A DNA stretch of 64,000 bases from an uncultured Saprospiraceae bacterium (GCA_905480605.1 CAJQRD010000056.1:1-64000); one strand, 5' to 3'. Counted from the stretch's first letter, positions 1 through 9,220 are shown. The notes: generated by a model not told the origin, from the sequence alone. Made by a program: numbers and translations.

Positions 1-223
1 TTCTAAAGAGGGGGATAGTCAGTTCATACGTATTGTTTTTCATTGCATTGAATCTTTCAATCTAGACTCTGCTCACTTCCCCTCTCTATTCTAAAGAGGG
101 GGATAGTCAGTTCATACGTATTGTTTTTCATTGCATTGAATCTTTCAATCTAGCCTCTGCCCACTTCCCCTCTTTTCAAAAAGAGAGGGTTGTTTTTTCG
201 AAGGAAAAATCGGGGTGAGTGAA
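1..223. repeat. Truncated copy of dispersed inverted-repeat element with 88-bp tandem duplication
   Basis: Positions 1-88 and 89-176 are two near-identical 88-bp direct copies, both starting TTCTAAAGAGGGGGATAGTC. They are followed by a right arm ending GGGGTGAGTGAA near 223. The same core and right arm occur at 5370-5536, where a matching left arm is also present, so this copy is cut off by the window start. The rest of the gap to 298 shows nothing recognisable. No ORF is supported inside it. Confidence 0.8.
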
Positions 224-298
224 AATTTTGTGATTCTTTCATTGATAATTTCAGTAACGTAACCTCACCATTTAATTAAGATATTAAGTCGCAGAATT

Positions 299-1840
299 CT
301 ACAAAGGTATATTCCCATGTTTCTTCTTAGGAATGCTTGCCACCTTATTTTCCAATGCTGAAAAAGCCTTGATTAATTTACGTCTTGTATCGCGTGGCAT
401 AATAACTTCATCAATAAAACCTCTTTGAGCGGCGCTGTATGGATTCGCAAATAAATCGGCATACTCTTGCTCTTTTTCTTTCAGTTTTTCTTCCGGATTA
501 TCGGCAGCCATGATTTCTCTTCTGAAGATTATTTCACTCGCTCCTTTTGCACCCATAACTGCAATCTCAGCACTTGGCCACGCAAAGTTAAAATCTGAAC
601 CAATGTGTTTGGAGTTCATAACGTCGTATGCACCACCGTAGGCCTTTCTAGTAATAACAGTTATCCTAGGTACTGTTGCTTCACTTAAAGCATATAATAA
701 TTTAGCGCCGTTGGTAATAATAGCGTTCCATTCTTGGTCAGTACCAGGTAAGAATCCAGGTACATCTTCCAATATCAAAAGAGGAATATTAAAGCAGTCA
801 CAGGTTCTCGTAAATCTGGCTGCTTTTTTAGAACTGTTGACATCTAGACAGCCAGCAAGACTCATAGGTTGATTGGCAACAATACCGATGCTTTTACCTC
901 CTAATCTTGCAAACCCAACTATGATATTATCTGCATAATTCTCATGAATTTCAAAAAATGAAGACTCATCTACAAGACCTTTGATGACATCCTTCATGTC
1001 GTAGGGTTTATTAGCGCTGTCGGGAACAATTCCTTCTAGTTTATCTCGATGTTCGTCACCTAACTTATAAGGGATCGCCATTGGCTTTTCCTCACAATTT
1101 TGTGGCATGTAACTTAATAGTTGTCTTACTTTCTTAATACAGTCCACATCATGTGCCGCTGTCAAATGAGTGACGCCTGATTTAGTTGAATGTGTGCTTG
1201 CTCCTCCCAATTCTTCTGATGTAACTTCTTCATTGGTTACTGTTTTTACAACATTAGGTCCCGTCACAAACATATAGCTTGTGTTCTCAACCATTATAGT
1301 AAAATCAGTCATGGCTGGAGAATAAACAGCACCTCCAGCGCAGGGTCCCATAATCGCAGAAATCTGAGGAATTACACCAGATGCCATAACGTTTTTATAA
1401 AAAATATCAGCATATCCACCCAGAGATCTTACCCCTTCCTGAATCCTAGCTCCTCCACTGTCATTTAGTCCAATCAGAGGTGCTCCAGTTTTCATAGCGA
1501 GGTCCATGACTTTGCATATTTTTTCTGCATGTGTTTCTGAAAGAGAACCTCCAAAAACAGTGAAATCTTGAGCAAAGACATAGACCAACCTTTTTTGTAT
1601 TGTTCCATATCCAGTGACTACGCCATCTCCATAAAAGATTTGATTTTCCATGCCGAAATCTTTGGTTCTGTGGGTCACCAAAATACCAATTTCTTCAAAT
1701 GATCCTTCATCCAAAAGTAAATTCACTCGTTCGCGAGCTGTTAGCTTTCCTTTGGCGTGTTGCTTATCTATTCTTGCTTGCCCTCCACCCAATTTGGCGA
1801 GTGCTATTTTTTCTAGTAATGTCTTCTTTTTATCTTCCAT
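299..1840 (-). CDS. pccB: Acyl-CoA carboxylase carboxyltransferase (beta) subunit, probably propionyl-CoA
   Basis: 513 aa, the usual length for PccB/MmdA-type carboxyltransferases. It moves the carboxyl group from carboxybiotin to an acyl-CoA. Both crotonase-fold halves are present: an N-terminal half with the oxyanion stretch [13 protein letters not shown], and a C-terminal half with [11 protein letters not shown] and [16 protein letters not shown]. The Asp in GGAYDVM matches the residue that in characterised actinobacterial enzymes favours propionyl-CoA over acetyl-CoA, where it is Ile; this family knowledge is the reason for the propionyl call. It is the last gene of a minus-strand operon (carrier protein, biotin carboxylase, this gene), 12 nt after the biotin carboxylase. 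Methylmalonyl-CoA or methylcrotonyl-CoA as substrate is not excluded. Confidence 0.9.
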   Translation of the reverse strand: MEDKKKTLLEKIALAKLGGGQARIDKQHAKGKLTARERVNLLLDEGSFEEIGILVTHRTKDFGMENQIFYGDGVVTGYGTIQKRLVYVFAQDFTVFGGSLSETHAEKICKVMDLAMKTGAPLIGLNDSGGARIQEGVRSLGGYADIFYKNVMASGVIPQISAIMGPCAGGAVYSPAMTDFTIMVENTSYMFVTGPNVVKTVTNEEVTSEELGGASTHSTKSGVTHLTAAHDVDCIKKVRQLLSYMPQNCEEKPMAIPYKLGDEHRDKLEGIVPDSANKPYDMKDVIKGLVDESSFFEIHENYADNIIVGFARLGGKSIGIVANQPMSLAGCLDVNSSKKAARFTRTCDCFNIPLLILEDVPGFLPGTDQEWNAIITNGAKLLYALSEATVPRITVITRKAYGGAYDVMNSKHIGSDFNFAWPSAEIAVMGAKGASEIIFRREIMAADNPEEKLKEKEQEYADLFANPYSAAQRGFIDEVIMPRDTRRKLIKAFSALENKVASIPKKKHGNIPL

Positions 1841-1852
1841 TTATATCAGTCT

Positions 1853-3346
1853 TTAGGAAATTCTTGATTGGTACCACTCACTTGAATTGTGCTCCGGTAC
1901 TTTTAATTGGTCTGATTGATCTAAATACAATCTTAAAGCCAATTGTGCAGCAATGCTTCTCTCTTCATCGTATTTTTCATGAAGTGCTTCAGGCGTGAAA
2001 TACTCTTTTACGAAATGTGTATTTATATCGCCAGAAATAAATTTTGGATGTTCACAGACGAACTCTCCAAAACTTAAAGTTGTGACGAGACCATCTATTT
2101 TATATTGTGAAATGGCTTCCTTCATTTTTTGAATAGCAGCATTTCTATCTTTACCATATGTTATTAATTTGGCAATCATTGGATCATAGTAAATTGGAAT
2201 TTCCATACCTTGTTCATAACCATCATCTAACCTTATACCTTCTCCTTTGGGACGTATATAAGTATCAAGTGATCCAATGTTTGGAAGGAAATTATTCATG
2301 GGATCTTCAGCATATATTCTCAACTCTAAAGCATGGCCAGTAATCTTTAAGTCTTCCTGTTTGAATGGTAATTTAAATCCTCTTGCTACATTTATTTGTT
2401 GTTCAACCAAGTCAATTCCAGTTATGAGTTCAGTGACAGGGTGTTCAACTTGTAAACGTGTATTCATTTCTAAAAAGTAGAAATTTTTATTTTCATCTAA
2501 TAAAAACTCAACGGTTCCTGCACCAACATAGTCACATGATTTAGCGACCTTGACAGCAGCATCTCCCATACGTTGTCTTAAGTCATCATCAAGAACTGCA
2601 GAAGGAGCTTCTTCAACAACCTTTTGATGTCTTCTTTGAATACTACAATCTCTTTCAAATAAATGAACAGTATTACCATGTGTGTCAGCCAATACTTGAA
2701 TTTCAATATGCCTTGGAGAACCAATGTATTTTTCTATAAATACAGAGCCATCCCCAAATGCAGATTTGGCTTCACTGATTGCACGTTCCATTTGCTCTGG
2801 CAATTCCGCCGAATTATTAACGACACGCATACCTTTTCCACCACCACCAGCTGAAGCTTTAATGAGAATAGGAAATCCAATTTCGATTGCTATTTTCTTT
2901 GCCAGTTCTACATCTTCAATGGCTTTGTCAATTCCAGGAACCATTGGAATGTCATAAGACTTTACAGCATCTTTGGCGGCAAGCTTACTTCCCATAATTT
3001 CAATTGCTCGTGTTCCAGGGCCAATGAATGTAATGCCAGCATCAGTAACGCGATTTGCAAATTCTGAGTTTTCACTTAAAAATCCATATCCTGGATGAAT
3101 ACCATCCGCCCCAGTTGACTTGGCAGCAGCTAATATTTTGTCAATGACCAAATATGATTCTGATGAGGCATTCCCTCCAAGATGTACAGCTTCGTCTGCG
3201 AATTTTACGTGGGGCGCATTTCTATCTACATCAGAATAAACAGCAACAGTTTTTATACCCATTTGCTTAGCTGTTCGCATAACTCGCAATGCTATTTCTC
3301 CTCTATTGGCTATTAGTATTTTTTTCATGTCTTGGGATTTATTCAA
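1853..3346 (-). CDS. accC: Biotin carboxylase subunit of acyl-CoA carboxylase
   Basis: About 491-497 aa. It carboxylates biotin on the carrier protein using ATP and bicarbonate. It begins MKKILIANRGEIALRVM, the hallmark N-terminus of this family; that Met is at 3328, so the upstream Met at 3346, which overlaps the preceding gene by 8 nt, may not be the true start. ATP-grasp signatures are clear: KASAGGGGKGMRVV (glycine-rich loop), EMNTRLQVEHPVTE (metal and catalytic region) and RIYAEDP. No biotinyl domain is fused to it; that domain is a separate protein encoded just upstream. Middle gene of the three-gene carboxylase operon. Confidence 0.93.
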   Translation of the reverse strand: MNKSQDMKKILIANRGEIALRVMRTAKQMGIKTVAVYSDVDRNAPHVKFADEAVHLGGNASSESYLVIDKILAAAKSTGADGIHPGYGFLSENSEFANRVTDAGITFIGPGTRAIEIMGSKLAAKDAVKSYDIPMVPGIDKAIEDVELAKKIAIEIGFPILIKASAGGGGKGMRVVNNSAELPEQMERAISEAKSAFGDGSVFIEKYIGSPRHIEIQVLADTHGNTVHLFERDCSIQRRHQKVVEEAPSAVLDDDLRQRMGDAAVKVAKSCDYVGAGTVEFLLDENKNFYFLEMNTRLQVEHPVTELITGIDLVEQQINVARGFKLPFKQEDLKITGHALELRIYAEDPMNNFLPNIGSLDTYIRPKGEGIRLDDGYEQGMEIPIYYDPMIAKLITYGKDRNAAIQKMKEAISQYKIDGLVTTLSFGEFVCEHPKFISGDINTHFVKEYFTPEALHEKYDEERSIAAQLALRLYLDQSDQLKVPEHNSSEWYQSRIS

Positions 3347-3815
3347 AAACTAAAATCACTTGATTTTTTTCAACGGTGTCACCTTTACTGAGCTTGACTT
3401 CAGCAACGATTGTATCGGCTTCAGCCTTAATGACATTTTCCATTTTCATGGCTTCCAGAATAAGCAATGAATCTCCTTGCGACACTGCTTGTCCTGGTTT
3501 TACCATAATATCAAGAATAAGACCAGGCATAGGTGCTTTTACCTCTTTACTAACTTCATTGTCTACAGTTGAAAGACCCATTTTATCAATTAGTTGATCC
3601 AGGTTGTCTTCAATTGTAAATGAATACTCTCTTCCATTTAAGGTGATTGAAACCGTTTTATGAAGACTATCCACAGAAATATTTTCTGCACGATAAGAAG
3701 AATTGTTGTGAATTATATGTATTGAACCATCCTGTGAACGTGATATGTCCAGGTTCTGTGCTGTCTGCGGGGTAATTTCTAAAATATTTCCCCCCTCTTT
3801 TAATCGGTAACTCAT
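3339..3815 (-). CDS. accB: Biotin carboxyl carrier protein
   Basis: 158 aa. Residues about 90-158 form a biotinyl/lipoyl domain with the biotinylation motif EAMKMEN (Lys124). The conserved APMPG turn about 30 residues upstream marks the start of the domain. The N-terminal part resembles the region that links carrier to carboxylase in fused acyl-CoA carboxylases and has no catalytic motif. First gene of the operon on the minus strand; its end meets the biotin carboxylase start. It is stand-alone rather than fused, so this carboxylase has three polypeptides. Confidence 0.9.
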   Translation of the reverse strand: MSYRLKEGGNILEITPQTAQNLDISRSQDGSIHIIHNNSSYRAENISVDSLHKTVSITLNGREYSFTIEDNLDQLIDKMGLSTVDNEVSKEVKAPMPGLILDIMVKPGQAVSQGDSLLILEAMKMENVIKAEADTIVAEVKLSKGDTVEKNQVILVFE

Positions 3816-3908
3816 AATTCCAAATTGGTTGTAAACGTCTTATTGCAAAGCAAATGTAGTTTGAATTTTCCTTTTTATAGCCTACATTTGGCCTTCAATC
3901 TATATGAA

Positions 3909-4388
3909 ATGGTTAAAATACTAAATGTTATTTGCTTAATTGTCTTTGTTGTATTCGTTTCGGGCTGTGGAGAAGCTAAAAAACCAAAGGGAAAGGCTAA
4001 AAAAGTAATGAAAAAGGAAGTTGTTGTTGGAAAAAAATCTAATGATGATATTAAAAAGGAAAAAGTTAAAACTGAAGAAAAGACTGAGAAGTCAATGACT
4101 CCAGAACAAATAAAAAAGGCCAGGGAAATTTTGGATAATGTTTCTAAATCTGATGTTCAAGGTCTAGATGGTAAGAAACTTTTTAGAACGCACTGTGCTA
4201 TTTGTCATGGTTTTAAAGGTAATATGAAAATAAATGGTGCAAAAGATTTGACAAAATCAAAACTGCCACAGGAAGAAGCTGTTGCACAGATGTATTTTGG
4301 TAAAGGCTTAATGACTCCTTATAAAGGTATTTTGAAAGAGGCAGAAATTGTTGCGCTATCTCAATTTATTATAACTCTCCGTAATTAA
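3909..4388 (+). CDS. Lipoprotein with one c-type cytochrome domain
   Basis: 159 aa from the Met at 3909. That start gives a clean lipoprotein signal ending VSGC, whereas the longer frame from 3825 puts 28 non-signal residues in front, so I prefer 3909. A Lys/Glu-rich linker (about residues 22-75) is followed by a cytochrome c domain with haem motif CAICH and a likely axial Met in GLMTPYKG. It is probably anchored in the envelope facing the periplasm and acts in electron transfer; the partner is unknown. The next gene, tesB, starts directly after its stop, which suggests co-transcription, although the functions are not obviously linked. Confidence 0.8.
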   Translation: MVKILNVICLIVFVVFVSGCGEAKKPKGKAKKVMKKEVVVGKKSNDDIKKEKVKTEEKTEKSMTPEQIKKAREILDNVSKSDVQGLDGKKLFRTHCAICHGFKGNMKINGAKDLTKSKLPQEEAVAQMYFGKGLMTPYKGILKEAEIVALSQFIITLRN

Positions 4389-5249
4389 ATGCAGTCTTTA
4401 GATCAGTTGTTAGACCTTTTGGTACTAAAACCAATTGGAGATCATGTTTTTGAAGGGTCAAATTTTATGACACCTTGGAAGCGTGTATTTGGTGGCCAAG
4501 TATTGGGCCAAGCATTGCATGCAGCTTATCAAACCGTACCAAAAGATAGATTTGCACATTCTTTTCATGGCTACTTTATTTTGCCTGGTGATTGTGATAT
4601 CCCTATAATATATGAAGTCGATGAAATTCGAGATGGTGGAAGTTTCACTACAAGAAGGGTAGTGGCTAAGCAAAAAGGAAAGGCTATTTTTATTTGCGCC
4701 GTGTCTTTTCAATTAAAACAAGAGGGCTTAGACCATCAAGTGAATATGCCAAATGTTGTCTCTCCTGATGTTTTGCTTACAGACGCACAACAATTGGAAG
4801 AAATAAAAGAAGTTTATCCTCAATTATATAAGCGGCTCTCTTCTTCATTGACAAGTGCATTTGAATTTAGACCAGTCGAGCAAATCCTAAAAGCCAAACT
4901 AAAAAACATTGCGCCTTACAGACACGTTTGGATGAGATCTGAAAAAGCTGAAGATCTTCCATTACAAATGCATCACCAATTGTTGGCATTTGCTTCAGAT
5001 TATAACCTTTTGGGTACAGCACTACTACCTCATGGTGAAACTATTTCTCATGCCAAGTATTTTATAGCCAGTCTAGATCATGCCATGTGGTTTCATCGAG
5101 ATTTTAATATTAAAGATTGGTTGTTGGTAGCGATGGACAGTCCAAGTGCATCTAACGCAAGAGCCTTAAGTAGAGGCAGTATCTTTAATGAAGATGGGAT
5201 ATTGGTTGCATCAATGGCACAAGAAGGTTTAATTAGAGTTTTAAGCTAG
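4389..5249 (+). CDS. tesB: Acyl-CoA thioesterase II
   Basis: 286 aa, the normal TesB length with two hot-dog folds. It hydrolyses acyl-CoA to free fatty acid and CoA in the cytosol. The N-terminal half has GGQVLGQALHAA and HSFHGYFILPGD. The C-terminal half has the catalytic Asp context ASDYNLLGTA, then SLDHAMWFHRDF and the Ser/Gln stretch ending MAQEGLIR. These match the Asp-Thr/Ser-Gln catalytic set known for E. coli TesB. The start codon immediately follows the stop of the cytochrome gene. Confidence 0.92.
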   Translation: MQSLDQLLDLLVLKPIGDHVFEGSNFMTPWKRVFGGQVLGQALHAAYQTVPKDRFAHSFHGYFILPGDCDIPIIYEVDEIRDGGSFTTRRVVAKQKGKAIFICAVSFQLKQEGLDHQVNMPNVVSPDVLLTDAQQLEEIKEVYPQLYKRLSSSLTSAFEFRPVEQILKAKLKNIAPYRHVWMRSEKAEDLPLQMHHQLLAFASDYNLLGTALLPHGETISHAKYFIASLDHAMWFHRDFNIKDWLLVAMDSPSASNARALSRGSIFNEDGILVASMAQEGLIRVLS

Positions 5250-5303
5250 ATGAATTTATGCAAGAGGTTGAAGGCTTTTTGTATAAATACAAGAGGTTGA
5301 AAT

Positions 5304-5594
5304 CCCAATGTCGTTTAGACAAAGAAACAAGAATTGCCTTAACCTAAAATGGTGACATATTATTCATTGTTCACTCACCTCGAATTTCGTTTCCCGAAAT
5401 TCACCCCTCTCTATTCTAAAGAGGGGAAAAGTCAGTTCTTACGTTTTGTTTTATTGCTCTATCTAGTCATTACTCGCTTCCCTTCTTTTCAAAAAGAGAG
5501 GGGTGGTTTTTCGTAAGAAAAAGTGGGGTGAGTGAATATTTAAATATTAACACTCTTAAAAAAAACTAATTCATCTTAACTAAACGACATTGGG
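5304..5594. repeat. Outer 15-bp inverted repeat enclosing a smaller inverted-repeat element
   Basis: CCCAATGTCGTTTAG at 5304-5318 is repeated in perfect inverted orientation at 5580-5594, enclosing 261 bp. The inner element at 5370-5536 lies between the arms. A transposase gene is absent, so this looks like a non-autonomous, MITE-like unit. The 5250-5887 gap therefore holds repeats rather than genes. Confidence 0.7.
5370..5536. repeat. Inner palindromic element with about 58-bp imperfect terminal inverted repeats
   Basis: It starts TTCACTCACC and ends GGTGAGTGAA. The reverse complement of the left arm (about 5370-5427) aligns with the right arm (about 5479-5536), including the shared AGAGAGGGGTG block. 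A related copy with the same core and right arm ends at about 223. No coding capacity was seen. Confidence 0.75.
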
Positions 5595-5630
5595 TTAAAA
5601 ATCTTTGCACTGCTCCAATTATAATTAGGA

Positions 5631-5750
5631 AGCAAAGCACCCGACCGTAAAGAGAGCAAAGCGAACGACAGTAAAGGAAGCGCAGCGCCCGCCCGTATAG
5701 ATCGCAAAGCGAGCGACCGTAAAGAAAGCGCAGCGCCCGCCCGTTAAACC
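5631..5750. repeat. Five-unit, 24-bp GC-rich tandem repeat
   Basis: Five consecutive 24-bp units with a consensus close to AGCAAAGCGACCGACCGTAA plus four bases. Units 3 and 5 share AGCGCAGCGCCCGCCCGT; units 1, 2 and 4 share the AAAGC...GACCGTAAAG form. GC content is far above the flanks. One forward frame stays open over the array, but an in-frame stop lies 7 nt before it and no start codon was found, so I do not call it coding. Confidence 0.85.
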
Positions 5751-5887
5751 TAAAGAAGTATCAACAATCAAAATAGTAAGTCTAAACTCCCCAAAAGAGT
5801 ATCATCTTATCCGCATTCCCTCTATTAAGACATTGGAAAAATGATTTTGCATTACCTTATGATTATTAAATCACAAAAAAATAAATC

Positions 5888-6322
5888 ATGAAAGCTATCA
5901 AACTTGTTTTACTATGTTTGCTCATTTCTTTGGTAAGTTGTTCTAAAGAATATGAAGTTCTAAGATTAGAAAGTTCGGACTTGAGTCCAGAGACTCTTGA
6001 GTTTTTTGAATATTATGAAAAAACAGATCAAATGGTATTTAAAAAGGAAGGAAAGTCACTTGGTTTGGATGTAAATAAAATAGATATTTATGATGCATCT
6101 AGTTTAACAAAAGCAATTGAATCTAATATTGATACAGATTATTGGATATTCAATAAAGTAGGAGGTACTGTGATTGAATATAATTTTGACTCTAATGGTT
6201 ATAACGATACTGTTGGAGGAAATGTTGAGAAGCGCATAATTAAGTATAAAGATGCTGATGAAAATATATTAGAATTTAAATTGATCAATAATTCTTACCC
6301 CTCTACAAGAACTAAATCATAG
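5888..6322 (+). CDS. Hypothetical lipoprotein, probably the 5' part of an interrupted gene
   Basis: 144 aa. It begins with a lipoprotein signal (MKAIKLVLLCLLISLVSCSK, lipobox LVSC). The mature part is acidic, with no family I recognise. It ends at a TAG at 6320-6322, but the same reading frame continues without another stop to 6601, giving a 238-codon span. The downstream part has the look of the C-terminal half of a small Bacteroidota lipoprotein, so the TAG may be a nonsense mutation. Alternatively this is a complete short lipoprotein. Confidence 0.6.
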   Translation: MKAIKLVLLCLLISLVSCSKEYEVLRLESSDLSPETLEFFEYYEKTDQMVFKKEGKSLGLDVNKIDIYDASSLTKAIESNIDTDYWIFNKVGGTVIEYNFDSNGYNDTVGGNVEKRIIKYKDADENILEFKLINNSYPSTRTKS

Positions 6323-6328
6323 AATAAG

Positions 6329-6601
6329 TTGAATGAACAGTTTCAAATTCGTTATAGCGCTCCATGCTGGACTACACTATTAAGGTATAAAACAGTCAAT
6401 ATTAAAACCAATATTAATGACAAGAGGTTTGGAACTATTATGCATGAGAGTAAAGAGATCGGCAACAAAGTTTATGATGATCTTATGGAATTAAGTGTTG
6501 TTAGAGATCAAGCGCATTTCAAATTATTTGCATCTAAAAAAAGTGGTGTTGTAAGAATCCTAGATCAGGACAATGACATATCTTGGGATTTAATTAATTA
6601 A
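6329..6601 (+). pseudogene. In-frame continuation of the preceding lipoprotein gene after a TAG stop
   Basis: The frame is identical to the lipoprotein gene that begins at 5888: only TAG AAT AAG separates the two. The first possible start is a TTG at 6329 with no obvious ribosome site; the first ATG in frame is about 37 codons further in. The 90-residue product has no signal peptide and no recognised domain. It is best read as the 3' remnant of a gene broken by one nonsense codon, or the product of readthrough. Confidence 0.5.
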
Positions 6602-6614
6602 AGTCTAATTCTGA

Positions 6615-8219
6615 TTAGATTTTAATAAAACTATCCGTTGAAATTCCCTGATGTGTCACAACATTTATATAGTAAATACCATTAGCTAGTGACTCAATAT
6701 TAATAGATGTTGTTGATGCGTTAGGGTGTTTTTCTGATAATATAATAACTCCGCGGGTATTATAGATAATGATCTTTTGGATTATAGCATCAGAAGTGAT
6801 GTTTATTATTGATGCGTTGGGATTGGGATAGATTGTGGTATTGACATGAGCTATGTTCTTCGTAGCAGTGGTACACACATTGCATAGTAGGCCGCCGCAG
6901 TCAATGTCTTCTTCAGTGCCATTTTGAATACTATCTTGACATGACCATGCCGTTCTGATCTGATTTGACTCAGACTCAAACTCTGCAATCAATTCTAATT
7001 GGTCAGAAGTCAGAGTTGATAGGAGTAAGTCTGTTGTCTCCAATGAATCAATTAAAAGATCATAAAATTCTTGCTCTCCATTGTCGTAGCTTATTAATTT
7101 ATATTGTTTGTTTCTTATGGCCCAACCATAAACACCCATGTCTCTGTACTCGGTATAATTGTAATTTCTTGTATCGACTAAATCTTTGCTCAATAGATTA
7201 TTGAAACTTAAACTGTTGTAGATACCCCCTGGAAGATCGGTTTTGGTGTACTCCAAAATGGTTGCATAAATGTCAGCTATTTGAATCATTTCAGATTCAC
7301 GTTCTCCTTTTCTTTCTACATTTGGCCCAGTGACAATGAGTGGTACCCGTACTCCTCCTTGGTATAGTGTTCCTTTGCCATGTCCAGCTGGGTAATCTTG
7401 TATCAAGTTTGATGGTGTACCATTATCACCTACAAATATGATAAGTGTATTTTCCCTAACGGCTTTAGGAATGCTTTTCAATAATCGATTCAGTTCAAAA
7501 TCAACAGATTCTATCATTGCAACATATTTCCTAGCGTTATTCTGAGTGTTGGTTATACTGTACATATGTTGCGGTGGTACGTGAAAAGGGCTATGTGGTG
7601 CGACATGAGCCATCCACAAAAACCATGGTTTGACTTGGTCATTTATCCAATCAATTGAAGTGTCGGTAAAGACACTTGTCACATAGTTAGAATCAGTTGT
7701 TGTCGTACCGTTAGTAGTTTTTTGCCATTTATAATAGTCATCAACTCCAGATCCCATGACGCCTAAAAAATAATCTGCACCATGATCAAGCGCATGGTTA
7801 GCATCTATAGGTTGGGAAATGTGCCACTTGCCAATTGCCGCTGTCGTATAATCATTGTTTGTTGTCTTCTTTAGAGCTTTGAAAATAGATTCATGACTCA
7901 AGTCGAGATTACCTGGACCTGTTTCAACGCCATTGTTGATACCAAATTTTCCACTCATCATTGTTGCACGAGATGTTGCACATTTTGGTGTTGCAAATAC
8001 ATTTTCAAATGTTATTCCAACTGATCTTAAACTGTCTAAAGTTGGAGTAGTTGGTAATAAAGTACTGTTGTGATAACCATTTAAATAGTCCACTCCTAAG
8101 TCATCGGCTATGACCAATAAGATATTGGGTTGATTGGGATCTGTCTGTGCAGTAGCAATATTCAAAAGAAGGAAAATGAGGAAGAGTGGAGTTAAGACCA
8201 GTTGGTGTTTGTTTGTCAT
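6615..8219 (-). CDS. Secreted sulfatase-family hydrolase with T9SS sorting domain
   Basis: 534 aa. A signal peptide (about residues 1-24) is followed by a sulfatase/alkaline-phosphatase-fold domain: PNILLVIADDLG (metal-binding Asp39/Asp40), the nucleophile region FATPKCATSRATMMSG (Cys80), GKWHIS, and HVAPHSPFH. A Cys-containing linker (about 425-450) leads to a C-terminal type IX sorting domain with YPNPN and a terminal IKI. It probably removes sulfate esters from polysaccharides outside the cell. The formylglycine motif reads C-A-T-S-R, with Thr where Pro or Ala is usual, so maturation or activity is uncertain. It is convergent with the broken lipoprotein gene. Confidence 0.85.
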   Translation of the reverse strand: MTNKHQLVLTPLFLIFLLLNIATAQTDPNQPNILLVIADDLGVDYLNGYHNSTLLPTTPTLDSLRSVGITFENVFATPKCATSRATMMSGKFGINNGVETGPGNLDLSHESIFKALKKTTNNDYTTAAIGKWHISQPIDANHALDHGADYFLGVMGSGVDDYYKWQKTTNGTTTTDSNYVTSVFTDTSIDWINDQVKPWFLWMAHVAPHSPFHVPPQHMYSITNTQNNARKYVAMIESVDFELNRLLKSIPKAVRENTLIIFVGDNGTPSNLIQDYPAGHGKGTLYQGGVRVPLIVTGPNVERKGERESEMIQIADIYATILEYTKTDLPGGIYNSLSFNNLLSKDLVDTRNYNYTEYRDMGVYGWAIRNKQYKLISYDNGEQEFYDLLIDSLETTDLLLSTLTSDQLELIAEFESESNQIRTAWSCQDSIQNGTEEDIDCGGLLCNVCTTATKNIAHVNTTIYPNPNASIINITSDAIIQKIIIYNTRGVIILSEKHPNASTTSINIESLANGIYYINVVTHQGISTDSFIKI

Positions 8220-8406
8220 AAGTATTAGACCACTTGATTTTATAAAGGTTTAATTTGCTATCACTTTAAAGGATTAAGATAGTATGATTTTGTAAATGAC
8301 TTAATGCTTAATTCAAAATTGAGGAAAATATGCTAATCAAGTATTGATTGAAAAGAAAAAAGAGTACTATTGCTAAAACACATATTCAAATGAAAAAGCT
8401 TTTAAC

Positions 8407-9072
8407 CTAAGTAAGAACTGCTTCTAATTTTTGATCAGAATTTACTTTTTTGTGAATATAATCGGCTCCTTTAGTTCCTAAATAGGCGGCAATGTAAGCA
8501 AAAAATGGAGCAGCAATAATATCAACGGTATAATGAACGTGTTGAACCAATAGAAGATAGCCGATGATGAATGTAATTAACCCAAGCAAATATTTAATGG
8601 GCTTGATATCAACGAGGAAGAATAGTATCGCCATTGAAGCTGTGTGGCCAGAAAAAAACAAATCTCTCAACAAGACTTGATCGCCATAAAAAGATGATTC
8701 AATAAAACAATCTCTTAGTGGTATAATGCCTTCTGGTGGCATTAAAGGAACAAGATACATTGTTGCACTTCTTAAAGCTATCATTGCGATAACAGCAACA
8801 AAAAGAGCCATTGCACGTTTTGGGGTTCTGACACACATAATCATTCCTGTGGTAATCCCAATCCAATTAATAATAAAAAGAGGTTGACTTATATCTCTTG
8901 CAGGTAGTATTCTTAAGAGGTAATCATCTAATAGGTATCCACCTGTTCTGGTTTCGTTGAAAAGAAGAAATATGCTGCACAGTTTAAGGAAGATCAATGT
9001 CAACACAAACAGACATACAAAGCTTATCAAATAAGCTTTATTTTTTGTTAACTGTTTCCATTCTTTTAACAT
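8407..9072 (-). CDS. PAP2-like integral membrane phosphatase (sphingomyelin-synthase-like)
   Basis: 221 aa with about six hydrophobic segments. The catalytic motifs FFSGHTASMAI and HVHYTVDIIAAPFF match the SGHT and H-x(3)-D pattern of the PAP2_C (sphingomyelin synthase-related) branch of the lipid phosphatase/phosphotransferase superfamily. It probably acts on a phospholipid or polyprenyl-phosphate head group at the membrane. The exact substrate cannot be read from sequence. It stands alone between the sulfatase and the two-component genes. Confidence 0.75.
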   Translation of the reverse strand: MLKEWKQLTKNKAYLISFVCLFVLTLIFLKLCSIFLLFNETRTGGYLLDDYLLRILPARDISQPLFIINWIGITTGMIMCVRTPKRAMALFVAVIAMIALRSATMYLVPLMPPEGIIPLRDCFIESSFYGDQVLLRDLFFSGHTASMAILFFLVDIKPIKYLLGLITFIIGYLLLVQHVHYTVDIIAAPFFAYIAAYLGTKGADYIHKKVNSDQKLEAVLT

Positions 9073-9220
9073 GCAATAAAATTCACCCCAAGTACCATTT
9101 TAAAAAGTGCAAAACTAAGATAATTTAGCTTAAAAAATATGAATTAATAGGATGTTTGTCACATTTTTTTTTCGGGTTAAGCCTTTGATTATCTTTGATT
9201 TAACCAATTATAGTTGATAA

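Noticed and set aside
1-176. Possible CRISPR-like array at the window start
   Set aside because: Only two 88-bp units with no spacer between them; it is a tandem duplication of a palindromic element, not a repeat-spacer array.
1650-2957. Open frames on the plus strand across the carboxylase genes
   Set aside because: They lie antisense to clear, conserved carboxylase proteins and encode no recognisable domain.
5625-5750. Open frame through the 24-bp tandem repeat as a repetitive peptide gene
   Set aside because: There is an in-frame TAA 7 nt upstream of the array, no start codon and no ribosome site.
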